A DNA stretch of 64,000 nt from Adiantum capillus-veneris. Lineage: Eukaryota > Streptophyta > Polypodiopsida > Polypodiales > Pteridaceae. Below, one piece after another: positions 23,279 to 35,140 of this stretch (position 1 is the first letter of the stretch; every line of letters starts with the position of its first letter). The stretch lies in assembly GCA_014529385.2 (NCBI GenBank), contig CM043956.1, positions 89,585,221 to 89,649,220 on the forward strand, in the 5' to 3' direction. The notes below the pieces were generated by a model. It saw only the letters and a program-made list of their open reading frames with translations. It ran no database searches and was not told the origin of the DNA. The translations under genes were made by a program, and so were the position numbers.

Positions 23279-24800
23279 CTAGGATAGTATGTGAGAAATG
23301 TAGATATGAGAGAAGTGAAGAGATGAGAAGTTTCCCTCCCAAGCCCTATTCTTGCCCGTAGGCAATAAGGATACTGCGGGGAGAGATGTACCTGTAGCAA
23401 AGAGAACCTAAAATTTGTAGAGAGGATGAATTACTAAGAGTGAGAGAGATAGATTTGGATAAGGAGATCAGATTAGATATATATATATATATATATGTAG
23501 GATTAGAGATGAAAAAGAAAACAACAAGAAATCGAGAAAACATCAATGTAGAACACATCTTACTTGACAAACCCTTCGGCACCATTATTGATGGAGAGAG
23601 AAGAAGAGTGGATAATTCCACTTTGATTGATACACCAAGTGCAAGACCTTCTTTGATTAGAGTTGATCTTCCAAGGTTAGCTTGTTGCAAGAATGGCTCG
23701 TCTTCTTCTAGGAGAAAGTGTAGGCTTAGGCTTATGTTAATGACTAAGTACAATTTGACATTACTACTCCCTACCTCATGAATTCCTCTCATCAATGGCT
23801 TGAATGCTTGAGTGATTTTCAAGAAAGAAGAGGTCTCCTTTTATAGGTGAAGGGAACCCCCAAGGGTTTACACAAGAAGAGAGAAGCGAGTGTGAACAGA
23901 AATTGGAAAAGTTGGAAATGAGTTGTCCCTGCATGATGTAGGCAGACTGGGGTCCAGTATTTTGATCATATCTCCTCAACCGTGGCTCCAAATAAAAAAG
24001 TAAAAATATAAGCAAAAAATTCAGCTCATTAGCTACAATTTTTATTTTAAAGTTATTTTTCAATTCTGATTGGAACCTTGTGTAAAAAAATCATTAAAAT
24101 AGGGTCCATTTCTGGCAGCAAAAGTCTTCCTGTGGTCCCCTTAGCTTAGACTTTCATTTGATTCCAAAGGACAACTCATGCCATATGAAAGCATGAAATT
24201 GCTCCTTGAAAAATTTTTGTAATCATGTTTGCAATAATGCATTAAAATAAGTGTATCTTTGAAATCATGCCACCTAGTGTCCCACTAGGATTTGATTCCC
24301 TCCTAGTAGCTATTTAGAAAGAAATATAAGAAAAATATGAAAAATACATAGAATATATATATATTGGAGTTTACCCTAGATATAGGATCTAGCTAAGGTG
24401 TGAGATGATAATGAGATAGTAGAAATAAACAATCAATTCGTTTTGCCCCAAGTTAAAGAGGCGGAGCTATTGGCGCTTTTTCCATAGTATTTTCTGATGG
24501 TAAAGTAAGAATAGGTTACCCTTGAGATAAATAATAGGATGAGATAGAAAGCATATTATTATACTTAAATATGCATATGTACATTATAGAAAATATAAAT
24601 ATGTATCTAAAAAGTTACAAGATAACTCTTGTAGCATGCGTTCCCACTATGTACGTGTCACAGCATGACAACATGCATGTTTCTAGTGCACCATAGTCAA
24701 TCTGCACAAGTCAAGGGTCTAGTGTAGCTAGGAGGAATAAGAGAACTCTCTCCAAACAATAAAATATGTAATCTCCTAACTCTCTGTCGAATGTTCTTCA
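23279..24800 (-). repeat. Gypsy LTR-like region with TATA box
   Basis: Non-coding. It shares a diverged block with 26650-26760 (here 23935-24060), recognisable by actggggtccastattttra, tggctccaaat or ggctccaaat, and gctacaaytttta. Minus-strand TATAAAAG at 23838-23845 in context CCTATAAAAGGAG. Likely a related but older LTR; boundaries unresolved. Confidence 0.4.
23838..23845 (-). promoter_or_regulatory. TATA box of LTR-like region
   Basis: TATAAAAG on the minus strand. Transcription from here would run toward the 72-codon ORF at 23278. Confidence 0.4.
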
Positions 24801-25141
24801 ACTGGCTAGCACCTAGGTCCATGTGAATGGTAGAATCTATAGCACAACTAATGGGTCTAGGGATAACATTAGCTCAAGATCCCTCAATGGATAACTCTTG
24901 CCTAACTCTACGTCAACACCATGTTCAATGGAAATCTTAGGTAAGCTATGGCTCGTATCAACCAGTGGTCTGATAGGTGCTCGACTCTTTGGTATCCAAA
25001 TCTTCAATGCCAGTAGTATCTCACTAAATGTAGGTCGAGCTCTCCTCACTAGTGGTCATGAATGTCTAGCTTGTGTCATCACTCATCATGGGGTAGTCCT
25101 CTCTATAGATCGTGAACATGGTCTCGGTGTGTTTTTCTTTC

Positions 25142-25196
<55 letters not shown>

Positions 25197-26000
25197 GAGA
25201 AAGTACCTACTACACATTCTCTAGTGGATGTGGAGTATTTGCAGCTACAATTGAACCTAACTCATGTAGGATGTGATGGTAAAAATTTCAGTTGGGTGGG
25301 GGTGACCTCTACACTAGCCAGAGCCACCTCTCTAAAGGGAAGATGCTCCATTTAGACAAAAATTGGAGGCACCACCTAGTAGGTATGCGTCTAGGATGCA
25401 AAGACATGATCATACAACACAGTAAAGTCCAAGTCACATAACCAAACATGCTATGAATTGTTCCACTAGCTCACACTACATATGGGATGTGGTGGTGGAG
25501 GAACAAGATGGGGGAGAGAGTAAGCAAGAGAGAGTGTGTGAGTGTAGGTTTATGGAGTACTATTCTTACATGTGGTGGCAAACCCACACACCTCAACAAC
25601 CAAAACAAAGGAGTGAGCAAGAACAATCATAGAACATACTCACAATATTGTACAAGCTAGCACAATTCAAGGAATGACATAAAGAAAAGAGTAGATTATT
25701 GCAGGGGAAAGAGATATTGGGTAGAGAAGGTCAAGAGGGGGGGGGGGAGACCATGGGATGCATCATAGATAGATGGTACTTGATGGCAAGGAGAAATGTG
25801 AGGATGGCCTTCACTCTTGTTGGTGTCGAATGTTGAGTCCTCCATTGTAAGGGCATGAGGGTGTGTGTGTTTATGGTGATGGAAGTGTAGGGTGCAAACT
25901 ATGTTTCATGTGTTCCATAGCTCTTCCTATATGTGTGCATCGTGTGTTGCATTCCCTTAATGAGCATCATGTGTGTGTGGCTTCATGTGTGAGTGTGGGG
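24801..26000. other. Unassigned DNA
   Basis: No gene recognised. Contains the long poly-G tract and GT-rich DNA to the right. Confidence 0.35.
25152..25195 (+). repeat. 44-base poly-G tract
   Basis: Uninterrupted run of 44 G directly after a T-run. It can form G-quadruplexes; the length may be imprecise in an assembly. Confidence 0.9.
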
Positions 26001-26167
26001 GGTGGTGTGTCATCCTCTCAATATGGTGTGTGTGTGTGGGGGGGGGAGTATCTCATGTGTGTATCCATGGCCTCCTTGTATAGGGAAGGAGGGAGTATTA
26101 TCCTTAATGAATATTATGTGTGTGTGGATTCATGTGTGGGGAGGTTGTGCATCATCCTGTCAATATG

Positions 26168-26366
26168 GTGTGTGTGTGTGTGTGTGTGTGTGCACGTGTG
26201 TGTGGGAGTATCACGTGTGTGTTGCCATGGCCTTTGTATACAGGGAATAAGAGGAGGATTTTGCAATTTTCAAAATATGGAAAATATTGTTGACTAAGAA
26301 AATGGGGTGCATGTGATAAATGCAATTTACAATGGCTTACTTTGGCTGATGCCAAAATTATTAAGT

Positions 26367-26453
<87 letters not shown>
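26168..26453. repeat. (GT)n and (GA)n microsatellites
   Basis: (GT)n at about 26168-26191 and a long (GA)n at about 26371-26453. Confidence 0.9.
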
Positions 26454-26460
<7 letters not shown>

Positions 26461-27273
26461 GTTATTTACAAAAGGAGTTCTTGGAGGTTGAAAGTCGCTG
26501 GTGAGGATGAATCCGTCAAAGATGGTGGTAGCACCTCCATGAATTAACCAGGACCATCATAAAGAGGCCTTGTATTCTTCCAATCATGCCCCTTAGGACT
26601 TGTAGCAGCACACTTCTAGTAGATTGTGAGAGTGGAAATGGTTTGTGTTTACAATTTGTGAGCAAACTGGGGTCCACTATTTTAATTATAAATCCATCTC
26701 CAGGCTCCAAATATTTGGAAACAATTTGAGAGAAACGTTGAGCTCAAGAGCTACAACTTTTATGTTGAGCACTTCTTCAGATTCATAGTTTCTCTATGCG
26801 CCAAGAATTCAACCGAATAGTGTATTAACTAAGATTTAAAAGTCTTCTAGAGGTCCCCTCTTGGTTGAAATTTGCCTCATGCATCCCAAGAAGTCTTCAT
26901 CCATGTGTGAAAGCACCACCAAGGGCCTTGAATTTTCTTATGAAAATAAAAATGGAGTCTCCCTTATTAGTATTTAAAGACCAGGTGCTAGTCCATAATA
27001 CAATTAGTCAATATAGTATTTAAAAAACTAGAAAGGTGGAGTAATAATATTTATGTGGAAAAATAAAATATAGTAAAAATCACAAAAAGAAATATAATGA
27101 TAAAATTAGGTAGATTGAATAGAAACGTTCATAAATTTTGTATTTTTCATGAATTGAAAAGCTATAAAGTAGAAATAAATCTAGTTGAAAGTAAATAATA
27201 AACGTGAAGAAACTAGGCAAGGTTCTCACACAACAAAGGAGATATAGACCAAAAATTTGAAAACCGGCCTTCA
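26454..27273 (-). repeat. 3' LTR of gypsy element G0 (left part unresolved)
   Basis: On the minus strand the LTR starts TGAAGGCCGG at 27273, immediately after the purine tract AAGGGGGAGGAC that follows the G0 integrase stop. AT-rich, non-coding. It shares a block with 23935-24060. The far boundary (left) is not defined. Confidence 0.45.
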
Positions 27274-27332
27274 TTAGTCCTCCCCCTTACGCTAGAGGAA
27301 TTCATGTCTCTAGATCCTTATTTGATTCTTCT

Positions 27333-27447
27333 TCAAATTGATGTGGAGGAGTCTTCCTCCTCTGGAATATCCATCATGGATGGTTGATCAAACCTCAAAA
27401 AGTACTCTTTTAATCTCCATCCGTTGATATGTGTTTTGTGAAGTATA
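27333..27447 (-). pseudogene. G0 integrase C-terminus (distal piece)
   Basis: End of a Ty3/gypsy polyprotein, separated from its body at 63297-64000 by insertion of element X. The piece reads ILHKTHINGWRLKEYF and ends EEEDSSTSI before a stop at 27333. NGWRLK-YF is typical of the C-terminal tail of plant gypsy integrases. Joining 63297 to 27447 with a single CCATT keeps the frame (KHYKNG then ILHKTH). A polypurine tract and LTR follow. The split makes it a pseudogene. Confidence 0.75.
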
Positions 27448-27452
27448 CCATT
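27448..27452 (+). repeat. Target-site duplication of element X (left)
   Basis: CCATT, repeated at 63292-63296 just outside the X 3' LTR. Confidence 0.85.
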
Positions 27453-27656
27453 TGTTGGGTTTTCAAGCCCAGTTCCTGCTCTCATCTGGTAGTCTACACT
27501 CATGGGAATGAGCTCTCTTGTAGTATGCAATTGCAGTCAAGTTTGCATGGCAAGTGTTTAATCTACATATGTAATAGATTTTAAAGTAATCAATATATTG
27601 TGTCAACTCTCTCTCCCTCTCTCTTGCTCTGTGTGTGTGTGTGTGTGTGTGTGTGT
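27453..27656 (+). repeat. X 5' LTR, first part
   Basis: Matches 62993 onward through ctcatctggtagtctacact and gtaatagattttaaagtaat. It stops at a (GT)n tract where copia-2 inserted and resumes at 36394. Confidence 0.8.
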
Positions 27657-27781
27657 TGTTGGAATTAGGGTTGCAGAGAAACACACACAGCTTGGAGAAG
27701 ACGAAGGAAGCTCAAGGCACACAATAGAGAGTGTGTTACTTAGTGTGCAATGGAAAAAATGGATAGCCCTAGAGTGATGGG
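27657..27781 (-). repeat. copia-2 3' LTR, outer part
   Basis: Matches 36161-36285. It is cut at atggg by the gag-only element and continues at 31295-31397. Confidence 0.85.
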
Positions 27782-27972
27782 TGAAGGGGATCAGGGAGCA
27801 CCACAGACGGAGAGTGAGAGAGAGAGAAGGAGACACACACACGATGTGGGTGGGGAGACTGTGAAGTGGCAGCTCCCCCTATACAGTATACTCACTATAA
27901 GTATAGGGTAACAGTGGGTGGGTGCCCATGACCTGGGCGACCGGTCAAGGCACATAGGCCTTAACCCCAACA
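27782..27972 (-). repeat. 3' LTR of gag-only element
   Basis: 191 bp, nearly identical to 31099-31289, so insertion is recent compared with the host copia-2. Confidence 0.9.
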
Positions 27973-27983
27973 ACCTCCCACTT

Positions 27984-28861
27984 AAAGGCCAATGTGCCTT
28001 TAAGCAAGATCTACTAGTGTACAACTAATAGAAGGTGAGATATTCTCTCAGCCTATGCCCACTGACTCTCGATGAGCTAGTGCATCCGGCTCTACTGATA
28101 GACAAACATCTCGCTGCGGAAGCCACACAGAGCTAGCTCCAAGCTCTGCAAAGAGTCTACAAGAGCTCATGCACTCCTGCAAGTATCGATCCAATACGTG
28201 CAAACCTCCCCTATGCTCTATGCCGAGATCAATCATTGAACAACTAATCAACCCTGCTGCAAATGCTCCCACTGCAACTGCTATGTCGAGCCTCGAGATC
28301 AGCATCTCTTACATGAGGACACCGAATGTTGATGCAACCCTGGCAACCTCTGCCACCTCCAACTCAGAACTCAACTCATGGCAATCCTGTCCCCTATCAT
28401 AGAGACCATGGCACTCTGACTCCGAGCTCTGGAGTGACTCCTCGTGCCCACCACATATCACATGTGTACCAAGAGTATCCATCTGTCCTGAATCTACATC
28501 AAGCTCTGGCATAAGCATATCAAGAAATGACTCCACAATAGCCGACATCTCAGCATCCATGTGAGTCACCTCTGTCATCACCTTTGATGACTCATCCTGA
28601 TGTGACTCACTAGAGTTGTCCCGCTCTATCTGTGCATCCGTAGACGCAACCTGCACAACAAGGTCACTGCTCTGCACTCCATGCAAAGCATCTTGCAACC
28701 CACAAGCAAAAGAGACTCGCCTGCTCTCTCTCTCTCTCTCTACCTGGCTGCATGATCACAGAGACAACATCGTCTCTCCCGTGATCCACATGCAATGGGT
28801 AACCTGTACCACTCCTGGCACCTCTCGCAATCACTAGCGAACCCAAATGCATCACAAAATC
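27984..28861 (-). other. Post-gag region of the gag-only element
   Basis: Where a complete copia element would have integrase and RT there are only about 0.9 kb. One open frame of 129 codons (28309-28698, acidic, rich in S and E) and one of 85 codons (28048-28305) show no integrase or RT motif. They may be linker sequence left by internal deletion. Confidence 0.45.
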
Positions 28862-29773
28862 TCATTCTCGTAGCGAAATCTGACATCCACTATCCCGTAA
28901 CTGTCTGACTGAGATCAAATCCCGTCTCAGATCTAGCACATAACGCACATGACACAGGGTAAATCTCATACCACTGGGCAAGGACAAACATATGTCTCCT
29001 GCACCCTCAATGTCATACACAAAACCATCAGCCATGTACACACAACTAAGTCTCCCACTAGAAAACGTGCTAAACCACTCACGATGCGACGTGACATGGA
29101 AAGTAGCATCTGAATCTAGTAACCAATGTGAAGACAATGTGCAATCTGATATGCAATCCATAGACATAAGATTGTCTGAAGACAAGTTAGATGTAAATGT
29201 GACATCGCTGTCACAAGCATACTCAATAACCACCGTACTGATCTCACTAGCATCTGTCATGCCCAAATCTGCATCACGCATCTGTCGCCTCCGTTGTCTC
29301 AGACGCATGAAACATCGACGCCTAATGTTCCCTCTATGTCCACAATGCCAACATGTCAAGTCTCTATGCCGTCGAGACTTGCGTGTGGGACCAATCTCTC
29401 CCATGGACATAGAAGTGGGACTAGACTCCCCAGTAGACATGGATGTCGCGTACATAGCATGTAAACTCTGCCATAAAGCATGAGTTGTAGTCTCTCTCGA
29501 GACCTGCCAGTAAACAGACTCAACCAAATGCAAATGAATCGTAGACATGGCTAACTCATCAAGATCCTGCCAATCATCATCACGCATAGACTTGGGCTTC
29601 GCCGATAAACCACGCAAGGGTTTATCCTGCCCCAAATCCGCCAATGCAACAAGCATATGCTCCTTCCAAGCAACAAAATCTGCACCATCAAACTGTGTCA
29701 GACCATAACGCTGGAAGTCAAATAAAAAATCAGCCATAATGCTCGCAAAAGAGCAACCAACAATGAGTAGCAA
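28862..29773 (-). CDS. Copia-type gag with start of protease, 303 codons
   Basis: ATG at 29773 in this frame; the gag start may be a later Met (MADFLFDFQRYGLTQFDG). The order is a UBN2-like gag region (FVAWKEHMLVALADLGQD), an RS-rich linker, a zinc knuckle CWHCGHRGNIRRRC, then the protease start LLDSDATFHVTSHREWF and VRYVLDLRRDLISVRQL. Two key residues are changed: the knuckle His is Asn and the protease DSG is DSD, so neither is likely to be fully active. Gag forms the particle; this element would depend on another element for RT and integrase. The long intact frame suggests recent selection or youth. Confidence 0.75.
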   Translation of the reverse strand: MLLIVGCSFASIMADFLFDFQRYGLTQFDGADFVAWKEHMLVALADLGQDKPLRGLSAKPKSMRDDDWQDLDELAMSTIHLHLVESVYWQVSRETTTHALWQSLHAMYATSMSTGESSPTSMSMGEIGPTRKSRRHRDLTCWHCGHRGNIRRRCFMRLRQRRRQMRDADLGMTDASEISTVVIEYACDSDVTFTSNLSSDNLMSMDCISDCTLSSHWLLDSDATFHVTSHREWFSTFSSGRLSCVYMADGFVYDIEGAGDICLSLPSGMRFTLCHVRYVLDLRRDLISVRQLRDSGCQISLRE

Positions 29774-31084
29774 ATGTCAACCAAATCAGCCTTAAACTGG
29801 CTCGAATCGCATCAACAAAAGTCTGCAAATATGGCTGTAAATCAGCCCCAAAATTTAGAATCTTAAACAGCTGCATAAACAAGTCACAAATGTGTCCCAA
29901 ATCAGCCTACAACTGAGCCATACATGGACACCTGCAAAGAGGAAACAATGGCTGAAAATTGAGCGCCCAAATAAGCCCTCAAACCTGCCTGTAAACTTGT
30001 AAAGCTGTAGTTGAAACCTGTTGAAAACCGCAAGCCATTAGTGCTCGAATCCGGCTACCTAGCTCGTAGCCACACAAGCATACATCACAATACTCACTCC
30101 TGTGAGTGTGCCAAGATAACTGTACGCCTGTCAAACCGTGAGCTAATCACCAAGCCCACACTATGCGGTATCGATGCATACACACGCACAAATCTCCCAC
30201 CTGCAGAGAACACCGCATGCAAATGCTGAGTGCAACCCACAATCTCTCCCTAGATTGCATAAATGATACGCATAAAACTCCTAGGAAAATTTCGCCAGAG
30301 TTTCGTCAGTAAAACGGCCACAAAACCAGTAACCACACTGACTGCACGCTCAAAACCATGAGCAACCAAAGCGCATCAAACCGCACTCCAAATGCATGCA
30401 CCAATCTCCACACTTTGCATACATCATTGCAAACACCTGCAAATCTAGTACACAAATATCTGCTCTACCTGTGACTGCCAAAAAATATGCTCGAGGCATA
30501 CATTGCCGAGCTCAAAATGCAATCACATTAGTCTCCCTGAGCATCAAACCACATAAGGCATACATCATATCCTCCCACTTGTGAGAAAACTTGCAGCAAA
30601 TATCACTCTCACATTTGAGAGCAAACCATGTGTGGAATCCTCGACACACAATAAACAACTGTTGCTGCAAAAAATTCAGCGTTCAGAATTTTAAAATTCT
30701 GATATGACGAGCGCGTCCGGAGCGTGCCAAAACCTCAAGGTAGACTCTTGGATCACATGTATCTGAGTCGGGGTGTGAAAGCTATGCCAAAAAACCTCCG
30801 TTTCAACCCAAAAACGCAGCATAAACTACCAAAAGAGGGCTGAAAAATGCAGCTCCTCAACCGTAGCTCGAATGAGGTTTCTGATGGCTCGAATGGCTTC
30901 GAAAGGGGGGTAAAACATCAGGACACCTCGTGGAAACGCTCTCGGAAAGCTGAATTTGCCGATGCCGAAGTCAAAACCCTGTTTGCACTCTTGAAAGTGC
31001 GCGTGCGCGGACGCGATTTCGGGAATGAAGCTGGCTCTCCGCTATCGTCGTGACTGTGCACACACGCGCTCTCTCCGCACCTAC
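29774..31084 (-). other. Leader of the gag-only element
   Basis: 1.3 kb between primer-binding site and gag with no convincing ORF; gca- and tgca-rich, no repeats of note. Confidence 0.5.
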
Positions 31085-31096
31085 GCTCTGATACCA
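31085..31096 (-). promoter_or_regulatory. Primer-binding site of gag-only element
   Basis: TGGTATCAGAGC on the minus strand, two bases from the LTR; complementary to initiator Met tRNA. Confidence 0.9.
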
Positions 31097-31098
31097 AT

Positions 31099-31289
31099 TG
31101 AAGGGGATCGAGGAGCACCACAGACGGAGAGTGAGAGAGAGAGAAGGAGACACACACACGATGTGGGTGGGGAGACTGTGAAATGGCAACTCCCCCTATA
31201 CAGTATACTCACTATAAGTATAGGGTAACAGTGGGCGGGCGCCCATGACCTGGGCGACCGGTCAAGGCACATAGGCCTTAACCCCAACA
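31099..31289 (-). repeat. 5' LTR of gag-only element
   Basis: 191 bp, TGTTGGGGTTAAGGCC...CCCCTTCA on the minus strand, with plus-strand ctatacagtatactcactat inside. Confidence 0.9.
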
Positions 31290-31294
31290 ATGGG

Positions 31295-31397
31295 CGTATA
31301 TACAATGCACGGGGGAAAACACCTCCTAAAGAGGGAAAAAATGCCCCGGCGGTCCTAATGTGTTCACACAAATCACTACCACATGTATATGGTAACA
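31295..31397 (-). repeat. copia-2 3' LTR, inner part
   Basis: Matches 36286-36388 (gtatatacaatgcacggggg to ggtaaca). Confidence 0.85.
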
Positions 31398-31472
31398 AAT
31401 TCCCCCTGGAGTGATGCGGTGAACGAGAGCTGGCACATGAGTAAAGGGAAGTGCCATGCCCTGAGGACATGA

Positions 31473-34320
31473 TCAGTCCACAAAGGGGAGTAAGCCCAAA
31501 GCTTTGCAGAAAGCTTCAAGCTTCTCACGAGACAATGCCTTTGTGAAAATATCTGCAATGTTGTCCTGTGTTGGCACATAAGCCAAGCTGATCTCTCCTG
31601 CTGAGAGCCTCTCCCTGACATAGTGGTAATGCACCTCAATGTGCTTTGTGCGAGCATGAAAAATTGGGTTCCTCGCAATTGCGAATGCGCTCTGACTGTT
31701 AGTGTAGATAGTGTTGGGAGTGTCCTGTCCAACACCCAAATCAGCCATAAGGTGTCTGAGCCATACACACTCAACCGTAGCTGTGAAGACTGCCCTATAC
31801 TCATCCTCACAACTCGAAGTGGCCACAGTAGGTTGCTTCTTGCTCAACCATGATATACATGAAGTGCCAAGCATGAAACAAAAACCACTTGTGGACACTC
31901 GCATGTCAAAACAACCAGCCCAATCTGAGTCTGAAAAAGCATGTAAGTCTGGCGGCAATGATCCCCCCTTGGGATAAAACAAGCCAAGATGTAAAGTGCC
32001 ACTAAGGTAGCGGAAAATCCTCTTGATAGCCTGCCAATGCTTAGACCCTGGGCTATGCATAAATTTGATGACCTGTGAGACTGCAAACTCAATATTTGGC
32101 CTCGTGTTGCATACATAAATGAGGCAGCCAACAGCATTTTGGTAAAGAGTGACATTAGCAGGATCGCCAGCATCATGTAGACTCAACTTCAAACCTGTTT
32201 CCATGGGAGTGGCAATAGGTTTGCAATCCTCAAGTCCAAACTTACATAGCAATGTCTCTATGTAACTTTTCTGACACAAGGCAATACCACCATCACACTG
32301 CTTAAACTTACATAGCAATGTCTCTATGTAACTTTTCTGACACAAGGCAATACCACCATCACACTTCTTAAACTGTATACCCAAGTAATGATGCAACAGC
32401 CCCAAATATTTCATCTTGAAAGTAGCATTCAAATCAGCCTTAAATTCAGCAATATTTCTCTCATTTGGTCCAGCGATCAGCAAATCATCGACATAAAGAA
32501 CCACAATGAGAAATACATCATCCTCATGCTTTACATACAATGTTCTTTTTGTTGGACTATTACGAAAGACTTGTTTGACCAAATGAGTGTCAGCTTTCTC
32601 ATACCAAGCACGAGGAGATTGCTTCAACCCATACAAAGCCTTCTTACATCTTCACACTTTGTCCTCTTGTCCTTTTATGACAAAACCGCGAGGCTGCGTT
32701 ACATAAACTTCCTCAAATATGTCACCATTCAAGAAAGCAGTAACAATGTCTGATTGAAGTACATCCCAACCAAAATGAGCTACCAATACACATAGAAAAC
32801 GCACAGTAATCATACGACAAGTGGGAGAAAAAGTCTCTTCATAATCAATGCCTTTTTGTTGTGCATAACCCTTTGCAACATGTCAAGCCTTATGGCGATC
32901 GATCTCACCATTCGGCTTGCGTTTCAACTTGTAAACCCACTTCGTACCAATAGCCTTTTTTCCAGGAGGCAAATCACATAAAGTCCATGCGTCATTTTCT
33001 ATAAGTGCATCATATTCAGATTGCATGGCAGCCATCCAATTTTTTGAATTCTGTGCCTCATCAAAAGACAGAGGCTCCTCAGCATCATGTAAGCTAGACA
33101 CAGCCAAAGCATAACAATCTGATGCATAAGATGCATGGTGAGAGCCTGAACGAGTACGACTAGACAAAGGTGCATCCAATTTACTATCACGCAAAGTGTG
33201 CACCAGCCATTTTGGCATACCTCTAGCCTGCTCATTTTCAGCCCTTTCCTCATCATCAAGTACATCATGTACATCTGCATCAGTAATAGGCTGATCTAGA
33301 ACATTTTCAGAAACCCCCATAGGCTGTACATTTGCCTCATTGGAACTTACATTCGTATTTCCACCACTGAAAAGAGGCAACAAAGTGTCATAAATGTCCT
33401 GTGAGCTTACACTACTGTCTCTAGTACATGACAGCAAGGGCTGAACAGAATCTTCCACAAACACTACATCCCGAGAAACCAGAATACATTTTGTTTGCGG
33501 ATGATACAACCTGTAACCTTTGCTTTTAGCACTATAACCAACAAAAATACATTTGACAGCCTTATCATCCAATTTTCTGCACTCCACTTGTGGCACCAAA
33601 GCATATGCCAAACAGCCAAAAACACGCATGTGCTCAATAGAAGGCTTTCTATCATGCCATGCTTCATAGATTTTGTAGGACACCTGTTAAGTACATAAGT
33701 GGCACACATGATGGCCTCAAGCCAAAAAGAATGCGGCAAAGCTTGACTTTTTACCATACATCGAGCCATTTTCGTCAGTGACCTGTTTTTCCTCTCAGCA
33801 ACACCATTTTGCTGAGGTGTATAAGGCATTGTACATTGGTGTTTTATCCCACGAATAGCTAGAAATGCATTAAATTCATGAGACATATACTCCCCCCCTC
33901 GATCGAAACGAAGGGTGCCCATAGTACATTTCGAGACATTTTCAGCCATAGCCAGACATTGTTTGAAGCACATAAAAACTTTGGACTTCACTTTAAGCGG
34001 AAATACCCATGCATGCCTGGAGTAATCATCAATGAAAGTCACGAAGTGCAGGTAATTGCCCAACGATGGAGTTTGCATGGGTCCACAAACATCACTATGC
34101 AAAAGCTGCAACCTACATGTGGCCCGAACTGAACCATCCTTTGGAAATTTAGAACGTTGCATCTCACCCAAAATATATCCTTCACAAACATGTTTGGCAG
34201 GTGCTTCAAGAGGCGGCAAAGAAGCAACCATATCAGATTTCTGCAAACGCAGCAAACTAGCAAAATTCAAATGACCAAAACGTGCATGCCAAAGTTTTGA
34301 ATCTGAAATAGCCCTTTAAT
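31473..34320 (-). pseudogene. copia-2 pol: integrase, reverse transcriptase, RNase H
   Basis: Read on the minus strand. Integrase: pre-integrase LWHARFGHLNFASL, catalytic D in LHSDVCGPM, D in FDRGGEYMS, E in NGVAERKNRSL. RT: WVYKLKRKPNGE, LYGLKQSPRAWYEK and the catalytic LYVDDLLIAG. RNase H: FSDSDWAGC, STSGFCFMLG, CEDEYRA, and the tail RTKHIEVHYHYVRE to a stop at 31473. Breaks include a frameshift near 33680 (after VLNRCPTK), TGA for Arg near 32880 and more changes near 32640. RT also carries a 66-bp in-frame duplication (32238-32369). Usual copia enzymatic order; not functional as it stands. Confidence 0.85.
32238..32369 (-). repeat. 66-bp in-frame tandem duplication in copia-2 RT
   Basis: Two copies of aaacttacatagcaatgtct... 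at 32238 and 32304, 66 bp apart. The protein repeats CDGGIALCQKSYIETL within 44 residues. The frame is kept. Confidence 0.95.
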
Positions 34321-35140
34321 CTGCAACTGCATTTGCAAAATTTTGTCCACACTTGTCATACAAAGTGAGCTTATACAGCCCATGGCACAAAAGGCCAGAT
34401 GCAACAATTTCATCACCAAAACTGATATCATGAACTGTACATTTGTCATCCACAAATTTGACTACAATTCCAAGTCTAGCAAGTGCGGATACAGATAAGA
34501 GATTCTTCTTGATCCCAGGTACATAAAGTGCATCAACAAGTGTGAAGGAACTGCCATTAGTAGCAGTGAGCACAATCTTTCCAACTCCCTAAACTGGATA
34601 ATAGGCGTTGTTGGCACAAGTGACTGAATTCCCATGAGGGACAGACTCGAGAGAGGTAAACAATTCATGATGTGAGGTAATGTGCTTTGTAGCACCACTG
34701 TCGAAATACCACACATGTGAATCTGCAGCAACTAACAAGCATGCATCATGGACAGTAGGATTGTAAGTGCACTCTGCGCTAAGAGCCCATTCTGCATCAA
34801 CATCAGCAACACAGTCTCCTTTCACAGAAGACTCAACAATGGCTGCATTTGTAGTGGAACCAGCATTTGCAGTGGAACCACCCTCTTTCTTCTTAGCCTC
34901 TTTGGCCTTCAACTTAGGACACAACTTGATCAAGTGATCATTGGCTTTACAATAATGGCAACGCATCTTCATTTTGCCCTTTGGCACCAGAATTTTCAGA
35001 CGAATTGCTGCCAGCAAAAGCATTAGGAACATAATTTTTTCCACTCGTAGCAGAACCATAAGAAGTGGCTGCATTGTTGTTACCACCCTTTCTTTGAGAA
35101 GCAATAAAAGCCTGTTCAACTGCACGCTGTCTAGTCCTGT
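34321..35140 (-). pseudogene. copia-2 gag C-terminus and protease
   Basis: Zinc knuckle CHYCKANDHLIKLC (CX2CX4HX4C intact), linker rich in K and A, then protease active site WYFDSGATKHITSH and the downstream YVPGIKKNLLSVSALARLG. A TAG interrupts after NNAYYPV (about 34590) and a frameshift near 34980 separates this part from the upstream gag. Protease cleaves the polyprotein in the particle. Confidence 0.8.

Larger units (their letters stand above)
27782..31289 (-). mobile_element. Gag-only LTR element (TR-GAG-like), 3.5 kb
   Basis: LTRs of 191 bp at 27782-27972 and 31099-31289. TSD ATGGG at 27777-27781 and 31290-31294, inside the 3' LTR of copia-2. Primer-binding site beside the right LTR, purine tract AAGTGGGAGGT beside the left LTR. 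Only a gag-plus-protease-start frame is present; integrase and reverse transcriptase are absent. This matches the described class of terminal-repeat elements carrying only GAG. Confidence 0.85.

Noticed and set aside
25863-26297. 144-codon Cys/Val-rich plus-strand frame
   Set aside because: Caused by GT-rich repeats (tgtgtgtgg); no cysteine pattern of a known family.
28309-28698. 129-codon acidic frame in the gag-only element as an accessory gene
   Set aside because: No motif and no second copy for comparison; could be linker sequence left after deletion of pol.
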